The notes below the pieces were generated by a model. The model saw only the letters and a program-made list of their open reading frames with translations, ran no database searches and was not told where the DNA came from. A stretch of 64,000 nucleotides of DNA. Source: Sphingomonas ginsengisoli An et al. 2013 (lineage in GTDB: Bacteria > Pseudomonadota > Alphaproteobacteria > Sphingomonadales > Sphingomonadaceae). This document shows positions 29,851-37,078 of the stretch, one piece after another. The stretch covers positions 2,870,501-2,934,500 of the forward strand of contig NZ_CP045434.1 of NCBI RefSeq assembly GCF_009363895.1, in the 5' to 3' direction. The stretch's first letter is position 1, and every line of letters begins with the position of its first letter. A program made the position numbers and the translations under genes.

Positions 29851-31584
29851 ATGTCTTTGTTTGCCCGTTTCGCCGACCAAATGAACGAGATCCTCGACGC
29901 CATGGCGGCCGCGGGGGAGCTGCCGGTCGACCTCAATCGCAAGGCGGTGGCGGTCGAACCGCCGCGCGATGCCAGCCACGGCGACCTCGCCACCAATGCC
30001 GCGATGGTGCTCGCCAAGCCCGCCGGGAGCAATCCGCGCGCTCTCGCCGCGCTGCTGTCGCCGCGCCTCGAGCAACTCCCGGGTGTCACCGGGGTCGAGA
30101 TTGCCGGCCCCGGCTTCATCAACCTGCGCCTCGATCCCGCGCTGTGGCGGGCCGAACTGGGTGCCATTCTCCGCGAGGGCGACGCCTACGGCCGCCGCGA
30201 CCTCGGCAAGGGTGAGCGGGTCAACGTCGAATATGTCTCGGCCAACCCGACCGGACCGATGCACATGGGCCATTGTCGCGGCGCGGTGGTCGGCGACGCG
30301 CTCGCCAGCCTGCTCGAGGCGGCGGGCTTCGCGGTCACCCGCGAATATTACGTCAACGACGCCGGCAGCCAGGTCGACACGCTCGCCCGCTCGGCGCACC
30401 TGCGCTACCGCGAGGCGCTTGGCGCCGAGATCGGCGACATCCCCGAGGGCCTCTATCCGGGCGATTATCTGAAACCCGTCGGCCATCTGCTCGCCGCCGA
30501 GTTCGGCAGCAAATATGTCGATGCGCCCGAGGCCGAGTGGCTGGGCCTGTTCAAGCAGAAGACCGTCGCGGCGATGATGGATTTGATCCGTCACGACCTC
30601 GCCCGGCTCGGCATCCACCACGCCAAATTCGCTTCCGAGGCCGAATTGCAGGCCAGCGGCGCGCCCGAACGCGCGATGGAGATGCTCCGCGCCAAGGGCC
30701 TCGTCTACCAGGGCGAGCTCGAGCGGCCCAAGAGCCTCGACGAGCATGACGAGTGGGAACCGGTCGAGCTGACCCTGTTCCGCTCGACCCAGTTCGGCGA
30801 CGACCAGGACCGCCCGATGAAGAAGTCGGACGGCAGCTGGACCTATTTCGGCGCCGACGCCGCCTACCACCTCCAGAAGGCCGAAAGCGCCGACCACCTC
30901 GTCAACATCTGGGGCGCCGACCACGCCGGCACCGTCAAGCGGATCAAGGCGGCTGTCACCGCGCTCACCGACGGCAAGGTCGATCTCGACGTCAAGCTGG
31001 TCCAGATGGTCCAGCTGCTCCGCGCTGGCGAGCCCATCAAGATGAGCAAGCGGGCGGGCAATTTCGTCACGTTGGCCGACGTGGTGGGCGAGGTCGGCAA
31101 GGACGTCGTCCGCTTCATGATGCTGACCAAGCGCGCGGACACCCCGCTCGACTTCGACTTCGCCAAGGTGGTCGAGGCGTCCAAGGACAACCCCGTCTTC
31201 TACGTCCAATATGCCCATGCGCGGATCGCCTCGCTCGGGCGCAAGGCAGCCGAAGCGGGGATCGCGGGTGACAGTCCGGCCAATCTCGACCTGCTCGATG
31301 CGGAAGAACTGGCGCTGGTGCGTCAGGCGGCGCAATATCCGCGCGTGATCGAAGCCGCCGCTCTTGCCCACGAACCGCACCGGATCGCCTTTTTCCTCTA
31401 CGATCTGGCGGCGCAGTTCCACGCCCTGTGGAATCGCGGCAACGACGATCCCGGCCGCCGGTTCGTCCTCGACGACCAGCCCGAATTGAGCCGCGCCCGG
31501 CTCGAGCTGGCGCGCGGCGTCCAGCAGGTCATCCGCTCGGGCCTCAAGCTGATGGGCGTCGAAGCGGCGGAGGAACTGCGGTAG
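29851..31584 (+). CDS. argS: Arginine:tRNA ligase
   Basis: Class Ia aminoacyl-tRNA synthetase charging tRNA-Arg. 577 residues. N-terminal Add-1 domain (ASHGDLATNAAM), the HIGH motif as PTGPMHMGHCRGAVVGDAL near 131-149, GADHAGTVKRIKAAV near 352, and KMSKRAGNFV near 391 (the KMSK loop is present, unlike in many ArgRS). DALR anticodon-binding domain at the C-terminus with FFLYDLAAQFHALWNRG. The SPOR gene downstream starts after 2 bp, so argS heads an operon reaching nagZ-scpA-scpB. Confidence 0.97.
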   Translation: MSLFARFADQMNEILDAMAAAGELPVDLNRKAVAVEPPRDASHGDLATNAAMVLAKPAGSNPRALAALLSPRLEQLPGVTGVEIAGPGFINLRLDPALWRAELGAILREGDAYGRRDLGKGERVNVEYVSANPTGPMHMGHCRGAVVGDALASLLEAAGFAVTREYYVNDAGSQVDTLARSAHLRYREALGAEIGDIPEGLYPGDYLKPVGHLLAAEFGSKYVDAPEAEWLGLFKQKTVAAMMDLIRHDLARLGIHHAKFASEAELQASGAPERAMEMLRAKGLVYQGELERPKSLDEHDEWEPVELTLFRSTQFGDDQDRPMKKSDGSWTYFGADAAYHLQKAESADHLVNIWGADHAGTVKRIKAAVTALTDGKVDLDVKLVQMVQLLRAGEPIKMSKRAGNFVTLADVVGEVGKDVVRFMMLTKRADTPLDFDFAKVVEASKDNPVFYVQYAHARIASLGRKAAEAGIAGDSPANLDLLDAEELALVRQAAQYPRVIEAAALAHEPHRIAFFLYDLAAQFHALWNRGNDDPGRRFVLDDQPELSRARLELARGVQQVIRSGLKLMGVEAAEELR

Positions 31585-31586
31585 CG

Positions 31587-32348
31587 ATGGCCGAGCCGGC
31601 GCGACAGACTGGCGACCGGCTGCCGTGGCTGACGGAGGTGCCCCGCACCACGCCGCCGCCACCGGCGACCAAGCGCAAGCTGCGCCTGCCGTTGCTCGCC
31701 TTCCTGCTCGGCGCCCTGTTCGCGCTGATCGCGATCGGCGCCTTCTGGCTCGGCTCGCGGCCAAGCAGCGGCGGCAATGCGGTCGCGCAGCAGGAGGAGC
31801 GCCCCGGCATGACCGCGCAGGTCGACACGTCGGCCGAGGCTGAGGCGCAGGCCCGCCGCGCCGGGGCCGAGCCCGCCGACGACACCGCCAACCAGGCACT
31901 TGCCGAAGAGGCCGAGGGCGCCGCGACTGAGGCCCCCGACACCGGCGCCCGCCGCGCCGCCGCCGCGAGCAACGACCGCCAGCTCGCCGAGGCCGCGCGC
32001 CGCGCCGCCATCGCCGCCCGCCGCGCCCCGCCGCGCCGCCGGACCGAGCGCACCGCCGCTGCCGCCCCGGTCCCCGTCTCCTTGCAGCCGGTCGTCCGCG
32101 GCCGGATTATCCAGACCGGCGCTTATCCGAGCCGCGCGGCCGCCGAACTCGCGTGGCAGGAGCTGGTCGCCAAATGGCCCTATCTCGGCACCAAGCCGCG
32201 GCTCATCTCGCCGCTCGAGGTGCGCTCGACCGATGGCCGCTCGACCCAGATGTTCCGGGTCCAGCTGGCGACCGCTTCGCAAGCCCAGTCGGTTGTCATA
32301 TGCCAGCGCCTGACGGCGGCGAAACAGAGTTGCGTGGTGGTGTACTAG
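31587..32348 (+). CDS. SPOR domain membrane protein (first of a pair)
   Basis: 253 residues from the ATG two bases after the argS stop. A 33-residue cytoplasmic N-terminus, one membrane helix (LPLLAFLLGALFALIAIGAFWL, about 34-55), a long Ala/Arg/Glu-rich periplasmic linker (56-165), then a SPOR domain (about 172-253: GRIIQTGAYPSRAAAELAWQELV and MFRVQLATASQAQSVVICQRL). It should bind septal peptidoglycan stripped of stem peptides. Found between argS and nagZ, as is common in sphingomonads. Confidence 0.8.
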   Translation: MAEPARQTGDRLPWLTEVPRTTPPPPATKRKLRLPLLAFLLGALFALIAIGAFWLGSRPSSGGNAVAQQEERPGMTAQVDTSAEAEAQARRAGAEPADDTANQALAEEAEGAATEAPDTGARRAAAASNDRQLAEAARRAAIAARRAPPRRRTERTAAAAPVPVSLQPVVRGRIIQTGAYPSRAAAELAWQELVAKWPYLGTKPRLISPLEVRSTDGRSTQMFRVQLATASQAQSVVICQRLTAAKQSCVVVY

Positions 32349-32350
32349 GA

Positions 32351-33007
32351 ATGGCGACGCAGGATCAGAACTTCCCCTGGCTCGAAGCGGTCGAGGACGA
32401 GGATGACGCGCCGCGGCTGTCGGCGGGCCGGATGCTGATGGCGCTGACGCTGGTGCTGGTCGCCGCGCTGCTGGTTGCGGGGACGATGTTCTGGCTCGGC
32501 CGGCGCAACGCCGACGGCTCGGGCCCGGCAGAGCTGATCAAGGCCGATCCCAAGCCCTACAAGGTCAAGCCGAGCGATCCGGGCGGCCTCGACATCACCG
32601 GGGAGAGCGGCACCGCCTACGCCACCAGCGCGGGCGAGCAGCCCGACGCCCAACTCGACCTCAATGCCGTTCCCGAGGAGCCGGTCGCCCGGCCCAAGGC
32701 AGCGGCCCCGGCCCCGGCCCCGGCCGACGAGACACCGGACAAGGCGCCCGCCAAGGCCGAACCCGCCGCGCCCTCGGGCCCGGCCGGGAGCACCATCCAG
32801 CTCGGCTTCTATCCGAGCGGGTCGGCGGCCGAGAGTTCGTGGAAGTCGCTGTCAGGCCGCTTCTCGGCGATCGCCGGCGCGACCAAGCTGGTGGTCCCCT
32901 ATCAGCAGGGCTTTCGGCTCCGCGCGACCTTCCCCTCGGCGGGCGAGGCGGGCCATGCCTGCCAGCTGCTCAAGGTCGCCGGCGAAGCCTGCTTCGTCGT
33001 TCGCTAG
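32351..33007 (+). CDS. SPOR domain membrane protein (second of a pair)
   Basis: 218 residues, ATG two bases after the previous stop. Layout like its neighbour: acidic cytoplasmic start (WLEAVEDEDD), one membrane helix (about 29-50), a Pro/Ala-rich linker with a repeated AAPAPAPA stretch, and a C-terminal SPOR domain (TIQLGFYPSGSAAESSWKSL, FRLRATFPSAGEAGHACQLL). The two genes share architecture but little sequence outside the domain, so they are either an old tandem duplication or independent SPOR proteins. The stop is directly followed by the nagZ ATG. Confidence 0.8.
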   Translation: MATQDQNFPWLEAVEDEDDAPRLSAGRMLMALTLVLVAALLVAGTMFWLGRRNADGSGPAELIKADPKPYKVKPSDPGGLDITGESGTAYATSAGEQPDAQLDLNAVPEEPVARPKAAAPAPAPADETPDKAPAKAEPAAPSGPAGSTIQLGFYPSGSAAESSWKSLSGRFSAIAGATKLVVPYQQGFRLRATFPSAGEAGHACQLLKVAGEACFVVR

Positions 33008-34015
33008 ATGCAGGCCGCCATCTATTCGCTCGCCGGACCGGCGCTGACCGCCGACGAGCGCGCCTTCTTCGCCGACGTCGACCCGGCCGGCTACATCCTC
33101 TTCCGCCGCAATTGCGAGACCCGCGCGCAGCTGAAGGCGCTGACCGACGAGCTGCGCGCCATCCACGGCCGGCTCGAGCTGCCGATCCTGATCGACCAGG
33201 AGGGTGGCCGCGTCGCCCGGATGCGCCCGCCCGAATGGCCGTCCTTCCCCAGCGGCGAGGCGTTCGACCGGCTCTACCAGCTCGCCCCCTCCTCGGCGAT
33301 CGAGGCGGCGCGGATGAACGCCCGCGCGATCGCGCTGGTGCTCGCCGAATGCGGGGTCAACGTGAACTGCCTGCCGATGCTCGACGTCCGCCAGCCCGGC
33401 GCGACCGACATCGTCGGCGACCGCGCCTATGGCGGTGAGCCGATGCAGGTGTCGGCCCTCGGCCGCGCGGTGCTCGACGGGATGGCCACCGCGGGCGTCA
33501 TCGGCGTCGTCAAGCACATGCCCGGCCACGGCCGTGCTTTGGTCGACAGCCACCATGAGCTGCCGGTGGTGACCGCTTCCGACGACGCGCTGGCGAGCGA
33601 CCTCGAGCCGTTCGAGCGGCTGGCCTCGGCCCCGATGGGCATGGTCGCGCACATCGTCTTCACCGCCTGGGACGCCGAGCGCCCATCGAGCCAGTCGCCG
33701 ACGGTGATCGAGCGCATCATCCGCCAGCGGATCGGCTTCGGCGGCTTCCTGATGACCGACGACATCGGGATGGAAGCGCTGTCGGGCAGTCCCGGCGAGC
33801 GTTCGGCCGCCGCGCTCGCCGCCGGCTGCGACGCCACGCTCCACTGCTCGGGCAAGTATCACGAGATGCTCGACATCGCCGCCCACGTCGGTGCGCTCAC
33901 CCCCGAGGCCGACGCCCGCCTCGCCCGCGCGATGGCCGCGGTGATGCTCGACGGCGACGGCCCCGACCTCGCCGCCGCTACCGCCAAGCGCGACGAGTTG
34001 CTGGCGCTGGTGTGA
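33008..34015 (+). CDS. nagZ: Beta-N-acetylhexosaminidase NagZ
   Basis: Glycoside hydrolase family 3 enzyme that removes GlcNAc from 1,6-anhydro-muropeptides during cell wall recycling in the cytoplasm. 335 residues with ILIDQEGGRVARM near 60, KHMPGHGRALVDSHHELP near 166-183 (catalytic His/Asp loop) and FLMTDDIGMEAL near 247-258 (nucleophile Asp). The product is the substrate chain that AmpG-type uptake feeds; an AmpG-like permease is in the same window. Confidence 0.95.
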   Translation: MQAAIYSLAGPALTADERAFFADVDPAGYILFRRNCETRAQLKALTDELRAIHGRLELPILIDQEGGRVARMRPPEWPSFPSGEAFDRLYQLAPSSAIEAARMNARAIALVLAECGVNVNCLPMLDVRQPGATDIVGDRAYGGEPMQVSALGRAVLDGMATAGVIGVVKHMPGHGRALVDSHHELPVVTASDDALASDLEPFERLASAPMGMVAHIVFTAWDAERPSSQSPTVIERIIRQRIGFGGFLMTDDIGMEALSGSPGERSAAALAAGCDATLHCSGKYHEMLDIAAHVGALTPEADARLARAMAAVMLDGDGPDLAAATAKRDELLALV

Positions 34016-34767
34016 CCGCCGAGCTGCCCCTCCACGACGACGATGAGCTGACCCTCAGCCTCGGCGCGTGGGAAGGGCCGCTCGACCTCCTGCTGACGCT
34101 CGCCCGCACCCAGAAGGTCGACCTCGCGCAAATCTCGATCCTCGCGCTGGTCGAGCAATATCTCGCTTACCTCCACGGCGTCCGCGCGCTCAAGCTCGAG
34201 ATCGCCGCCGATTATCTCGTGATGGCGGCGTGGCTGGCCTATCTCAAATCCTGCCTGCTGCTCCCCAAGGACCCGACCCAGGATCCCAGCCCCGAGGAGC
34301 TGGCCGCGCGGCTTCACCTCCGCCTCCAGCGGCTCGATGCGATGCGCGAGGCGGGGGCGCGCTTGCTCGGCGGCGACCGGATCGGCCGCGACGTCTTCCG
34401 CCGCGGCGCGCCCGAGGGGCTGCGGCTGGTCCGCAAGGCCGCCTGGCAAGCGAGCGCCTTCGACCTGTTCGCCGCTTATGGCATGGTCCGCGCCCGCGCT
34501 GCCCCGGTGGTCCACCTGATCGCCCGCCGCGCGGTGCTGACGCTCGAGGAAGCGATCGAGCGGGTCTCGGCGCTGGTCGGCGCCCGGCTCGAATGGAGCC
34601 GGCTCGAAAGCTTCCTTCCCGTCACCCAGGACCCCGCCTTCCGCCGCAGCGCGCTCGCCTCCTCCTTCGCGGCGACGCTCGAGCTCGCCAAGCACGGCCG
34701 GATCGAGCTCCAGCAGGACGCGCCCTTCGCCCCGCTGATGGTCCGCGCCCGCGCGGCCAACGCCTGA
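34012..34767 (+). CDS. scpA: Segregation and condensation protein A
   Basis: Kleisin subunit of the Smc-ScpA-ScpB condensin. 251 residues from a GTG overlapping the nagZ stop. Family features: WEGPLDLLLTLARTQKVDLAQISILALVEQYL near residues 17-48 (split here by position), EIAADYLVMAAWLAYLKSCLLLP near 63-85 and the C-terminal winged helix. Smc itself is not in the window. Confidence 0.93.
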   Translation: MTAELPLHDDDELTLSLGAWEGPLDLLLTLARTQKVDLAQISILALVEQYLAYLHGVRALKLEIAADYLVMAAWLAYLKSCLLLPKDPTQDPSPEELAARLHLRLQRLDAMREAGARLLGGDRIGRDVFRRGAPEGLRLVRKAAWQASAFDLFAAYGMVRARAAPVVHLIARRAVLTLEEAIERVSALVGARLEWSRLESFLPVTQDPAFRRSALASSFAATLELAKHGRIELQQDAPFAPLMVRARAANA

Positions 34768-35336
34768 TGCACGACGAATTCGTCCGCGCCGTCGAGGCGA
34801 CGCTGTTCGCCGCCGAGACCCCGCTCACCCCCGACGAGATCGCGGTCCAGGTCGGGGAGGGGGACCTCGCCGCCGCGCTCGCCGAGCTCGCCGATCACTA
34901 TGCCGGACGCGGAGTGCAACTGGTCGAGCGCGGCGGCCGCTGGCATTTCCAGACCGCCCCCGACCTCGCCCACCTCCTCCGTCGCACCCGCGAGGAGCCG
35001 CGCCGGCTGAGCCGCGCGGCGACCGAGACGCTGGCGATTGTCGCCTATCACGAGCCCGTCAGCCGCGCCGAGATCGAGGCGATCCGCGGGGTCCAGATCT
35101 CCAAGGGCACGCTCGACGTGCTGATGGAAGCGGGCTGGGTGCGCACTGCCGGGCGGCGCGAAACCCCCGGCCGCCCGCTGCTCTACGCCACCACGCCCGA
35201 CTTCCTCAGCCACTTCGGGCTGGGCTCGCGCCGCGACCTCCCCGGCATCGATGACCTCAAGGCGGCGGGGCTGCTCGACCCGGTCGACCTCAGCCTTTCG
35301 CAACTCCAACTGGAAAGCGCCGACGAAGACGACTAG
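34767..35336 (+). CDS. scpB: Segregation and condensation protein B
   Basis: Kite subunit of the condensin complex, two winged-helix domains. 189 residues from the ATG overlapping the scpA stop by one base (TGATG). Typical pattern: FVRAVEATLFAAETPLTPDE at the N-terminus, LSRAATETLAIVAYHEPVSRAEIEAIRGV near 90-118 and GRPLLYATTPDFLSHFGL near 140-157. Ends in an acidic tail (SADEDD). Confidence 0.94.
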   Translation: MHDEFVRAVEATLFAAETPLTPDEIAVQVGEGDLAAALAELADHYAGRGVQLVERGGRWHFQTAPDLAHLLRRTREEPRRLSRAATETLAIVAYHEPVSRAEIEAIRGVQISKGTLDVLMEAGWVRTAGRRETPGRPLLYATTPDFLSHFGLGSRRDLPGIDDLKAAGLLDPVDLSLSQLQLESADEDD

Positions 35337-35365
35337 ATAGCGCCCATATTAGGAGTTCGAAGATC

Positions 35366-35659
35366 ATGGGCGGCTTCAGTTTCTGGCACATCCTCCTGTT
35401 GGCGCTGCTGGTGCTGCTGCTGTTCGGCGGCAACCGCTTCTCCGCGATGATGGGCGACGTCGCCAAGGGCCTCAAGAACTTCAAGGCCGGCATGGCCGAC
35501 GACGAGGACGACCAGCGCGCCCGCTACGAGCAGCAGCAGCGCGACCGCAGCCGATTGGGCAGCCCCGAGCATCCGATCGACGTCACCGCCCATCCGCGCA
35601 GCGCCGATCCGGTCGCGCCCCCGCCGCCGCCGCCCCCGGCGCAAGACCCGCGCGTTTAA
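35366..35659 (+). CDS. tatA: Sec-independent protein translocase subunit TatA
   Basis: Pore-forming subunit of the twin-arginine translocase. 97 residues: one N-terminal membrane helix (FWHILLLALLVLLLFGG), the hinge and amphipathic helix (FSAMMGDVAKGLKNFKAGM), and a charged and Pro-rich tail. The usual F-G hinge appears as F-G-G-N-R. AGGAG lies 10 bases before the ATG. First gene of tatABC, 29 bp after scpB, an order widespread in alphaproteobacteria. Confidence 0.95.
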   Translation: MGGFSFWHILLLALLVLLLFGGNRFSAMMGDVAKGLKNFKAGMADDEDDQRARYEQQQRDRSRLGSPEHPIDVTAHPRSADPVAPPPPPPPAQDPRV

Positions 35660-35677
35660 GCGCCCAAGGCCACGCCG

Positions 35678-36091
35678 ATGTTCGGCGTCGACAGTAGCGA
35701 GCTTCTCATCCTCGCCGTCCTGGCGCTGATCTTCATCGGCCCCAAGGAACTGCCTTCGACCATGCGCACCGTCGGTCGCCTGGTGGGGAAGGTCCGCGCG
35801 CACGCCCGCCACTTCACCGCGGGCATCGAGAACATCATGCGCGAGGCCGAGCTCGAGGAGATGGAGAAGCGCTGGCGCGAGGAAAACGAGCGGATCATGA
35901 AGCAATTCCCGGTCGATCCGCTGGGCCTCACCGCGACCCCGCCCGATCAGCCGACCCCGGTGATGACCTCGCTGCCGCCGCCCGCCGACCCCGCGCCGGC
36001 TGCGCCCGTGCCGCCAGTCGCCGAGCCGTCCGCCGATGAGCCGCGGCTGCCGCTCGGCGAACCCGACCATAGCGGCAAGCCGCTCCCGTGA
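35678..36091 (+). CDS. tatB: Sec-independent protein translocase subunit TatB
   Basis: Substrate receptor subunit with TatC. 137 residues: MFGVDSSELLILAVLALIFIGPKELP (helix and the G-P-K-E-L-P hinge typical of TatB), a long amphipathic helix (RTVGRLVGKVRAHARHFTAGIE, ENIMREAELEEMEKRW), and a Pro-rich tail. Overlaps tatC by 4 bp. Confidence 0.95.
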   Translation: MFGVDSSELLILAVLALIFIGPKELPSTMRTVGRLVGKVRAHARHFTAGIENIMREAELEEMEKRWREENERIMKQFPVDPLGLTATPPDQPTPVMTSLPPPADPAPAAPVPPVAEPSADEPRLPLGEPDHSGKPLP

Positions 36092-36858
36092 ACGACATCG
36101 ACGACACCAAGCAGCCGCTGCTCGAGCATCTGATCGAGCTTCGCCGCCGGCTGCTGGTCAGCTTCGCGACTTTGGTCGCCGCCTTCTTCATCTGCATGTA
36201 TTTCGCCAAGCCGATCTTCGCGGTGCTGGTCCAACCGCTGCTGCGGGCCGGGCAGGGCAAGCTCATCTACACCGACATTTTCGAGGCCTTCTTCACAGAG
36301 GTGAAGGTCGCCGTCTTCGCCGCGCTGATGCTCTGCTTCCCGGTGTTCGCGACGCAGATCTGGCGGTTCGTGGCGCCGGGCCTCTACGTCAAGGAGAAGA
36401 AGGCGTTCCTGCCGTTCCTCCTGATGACGCCCTTCTTCTTCATCGGCGGCGCCTGCTTTGCGTATTTCGTGGCGATGCCGTGGGCCTTGAAATTCCTGCT
36501 CGGCTTCGACGGCAATGTCGGCGGCATCCAGCAGGAGGCGCTGCCGGGCGTCGGCAATTACCTGAACTTCGTGACCCGCTTCCTGTTCGGCTTCGGTGTC
36601 GCCTTCCTGACCCCGGTGCTGCTGATGATCCTCGAGCGGGCGGGCATCGTCACCCGCGAGCAACTCGCCGCCCGGCGCCGCCACGCGGTGGTGATCTCGG
36701 CGGCGGTCGCCGCGGTGCTGACGCCGCCCGACGCGGTGTCGATGCTGCTGCTGCTGGTCCCGCTCTATCTGCTGTTCGAGTTCGCGCTGCTGGCGATCTG
36801 GGTCACTCACTGGCGCGCCGCCCGCAAGGCCGCGGCCACGCCGGACGCCGCCGCCTGA
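36088..36858 (+). CDS. tatC: Sec-independent protein translocase subunit TatC
   Basis: Core receptor for twin-arginine signal peptides; six membrane helices. 256 residues from a GTG overlapping the tatB stop. Conserved stretches: LLEHLIELRRRLL (about 11-23), FTEVKVAVFAALMLCFPVF (about 70-88), the QIWRFVAPGLYVKEKK motif (about 90-105) and the P-x-x-L-x-x-L-E-R-A-G segment near 175. Essential for exporting the DUF1501 protein found upstream. Confidence 0.96.
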   Translation: MNDIDDTKQPLLEHLIELRRRLLVSFATLVAAFFICMYFAKPIFAVLVQPLLRAGQGKLIYTDIFEAFFTEVKVAVFAALMLCFPVFATQIWRFVAPGLYVKEKKAFLPFLLMTPFFFIGGACFAYFVAMPWALKFLLGFDGNVGGIQQEALPGVGNYLNFVTRFLFGFGVAFLTPVLLMILERAGIVTREQLAARRRHAVVISAAVAAVLTPPDAVSMLLLLVPLYLLFEFALLAIWVTHWRAARKAAATPDAAA

Positions 36859-36944
36859 GGACGAGCCGCCGTGGCTACGCCATCGCCGCGTGCATCGCTG
36901 CTTGCCAACCGTCAGTTCGAATGTCGCGGAGCCCAGACGCAAGT

Positions 36945-37036
36945 GGGCCCGGAAGCGCTACCGGGGGGGGAGGGTAAGCGGTTCCGGGCCCATGTAAGCG
37001 GATAGCGAGAGCGGGGGGGCAAAAGGTCACTATCCG
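36945..37036 (-). ncRNA. Candidate EcfG-dependent small RNA with two C-rich hairpin loops
   Basis: The 220 bp between tatC and phyP has no ORF worth keeping. On the minus strand, a perfect EcfG-type promoter (37043-37069) would start transcription near 37036. From there the sequence folds into hairpin 1 (CGGATAG 37036-37030 with CTATCCG 37005-36999; its loop contains seven consecutive Cs) and hairpin 2 (36991-36982 with 36954-36945, GGGCCCGGAA/TTCCGGGCCC, extended inward by CGCTTACC/GGTAGCG; loop CTCCCCCCCC). Exposed C-rich loops are typical of stress-induced RNAs such as GsrN of Caulobacter, which is made by the equivalent sigma factor. No clear terminator is seen after hairpin 2, so the 3' end is uncertain. 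This is inference from promoter, fold and place in the stress locus. Confidence 0.45.
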
Positions 37037-37042
37037 AAGAGT

Positions 37043-37069
37043 AAAACGACGCTTTTGGAATGGGGTTCC
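37043..37069 (-). promoter_or_regulatory. EcfG-type promoter pointing away from phyP into the tatC-phyP gap
   Basis: On the minus strand GGAAC (37069-37065), 16 bases, then CGTTTT (37048-37043): an exact match to the GGAAC-N16/17-CGTT consensus of EcfG-controlled promoters. It lies just downstream of the phyP stop and faces leftward, so it does not serve phyP or tatC. Confidence 0.6.
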
Positions 37070-37078
37070 CACCCATTC
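37058..37078 (-). terminator. Hairpin directly after phyP
   Basis: GAATGGG/CCCATTC stem of 7 bp, starting one base after the phyP stop on the minus strand; the T-run (CGTTTT) comes 9 bases after it. It overlaps the EcfG promoter, so termination of phyP and the start of the candidate RNA share this DNA. Confidence 0.45.

Noticed and set aside
36860..36932. Possible tRNA (GTTCGAAT resembling a T-loop, followed by CCCA)
   Set aside because: The flanking bases do not form a T-stem and no 5' strand pairs with the would-be acceptor stem.
36945..36991. Long hairpin as a plain terminator for tatC
   Set aside because: On the plus strand it is followed by ATGTAAGCGG with no T-run, and it lies nearly 90 bp past the tatC stop; the promoter on the other strand suggests a different role, though rho-independent pausing cannot be excluded.
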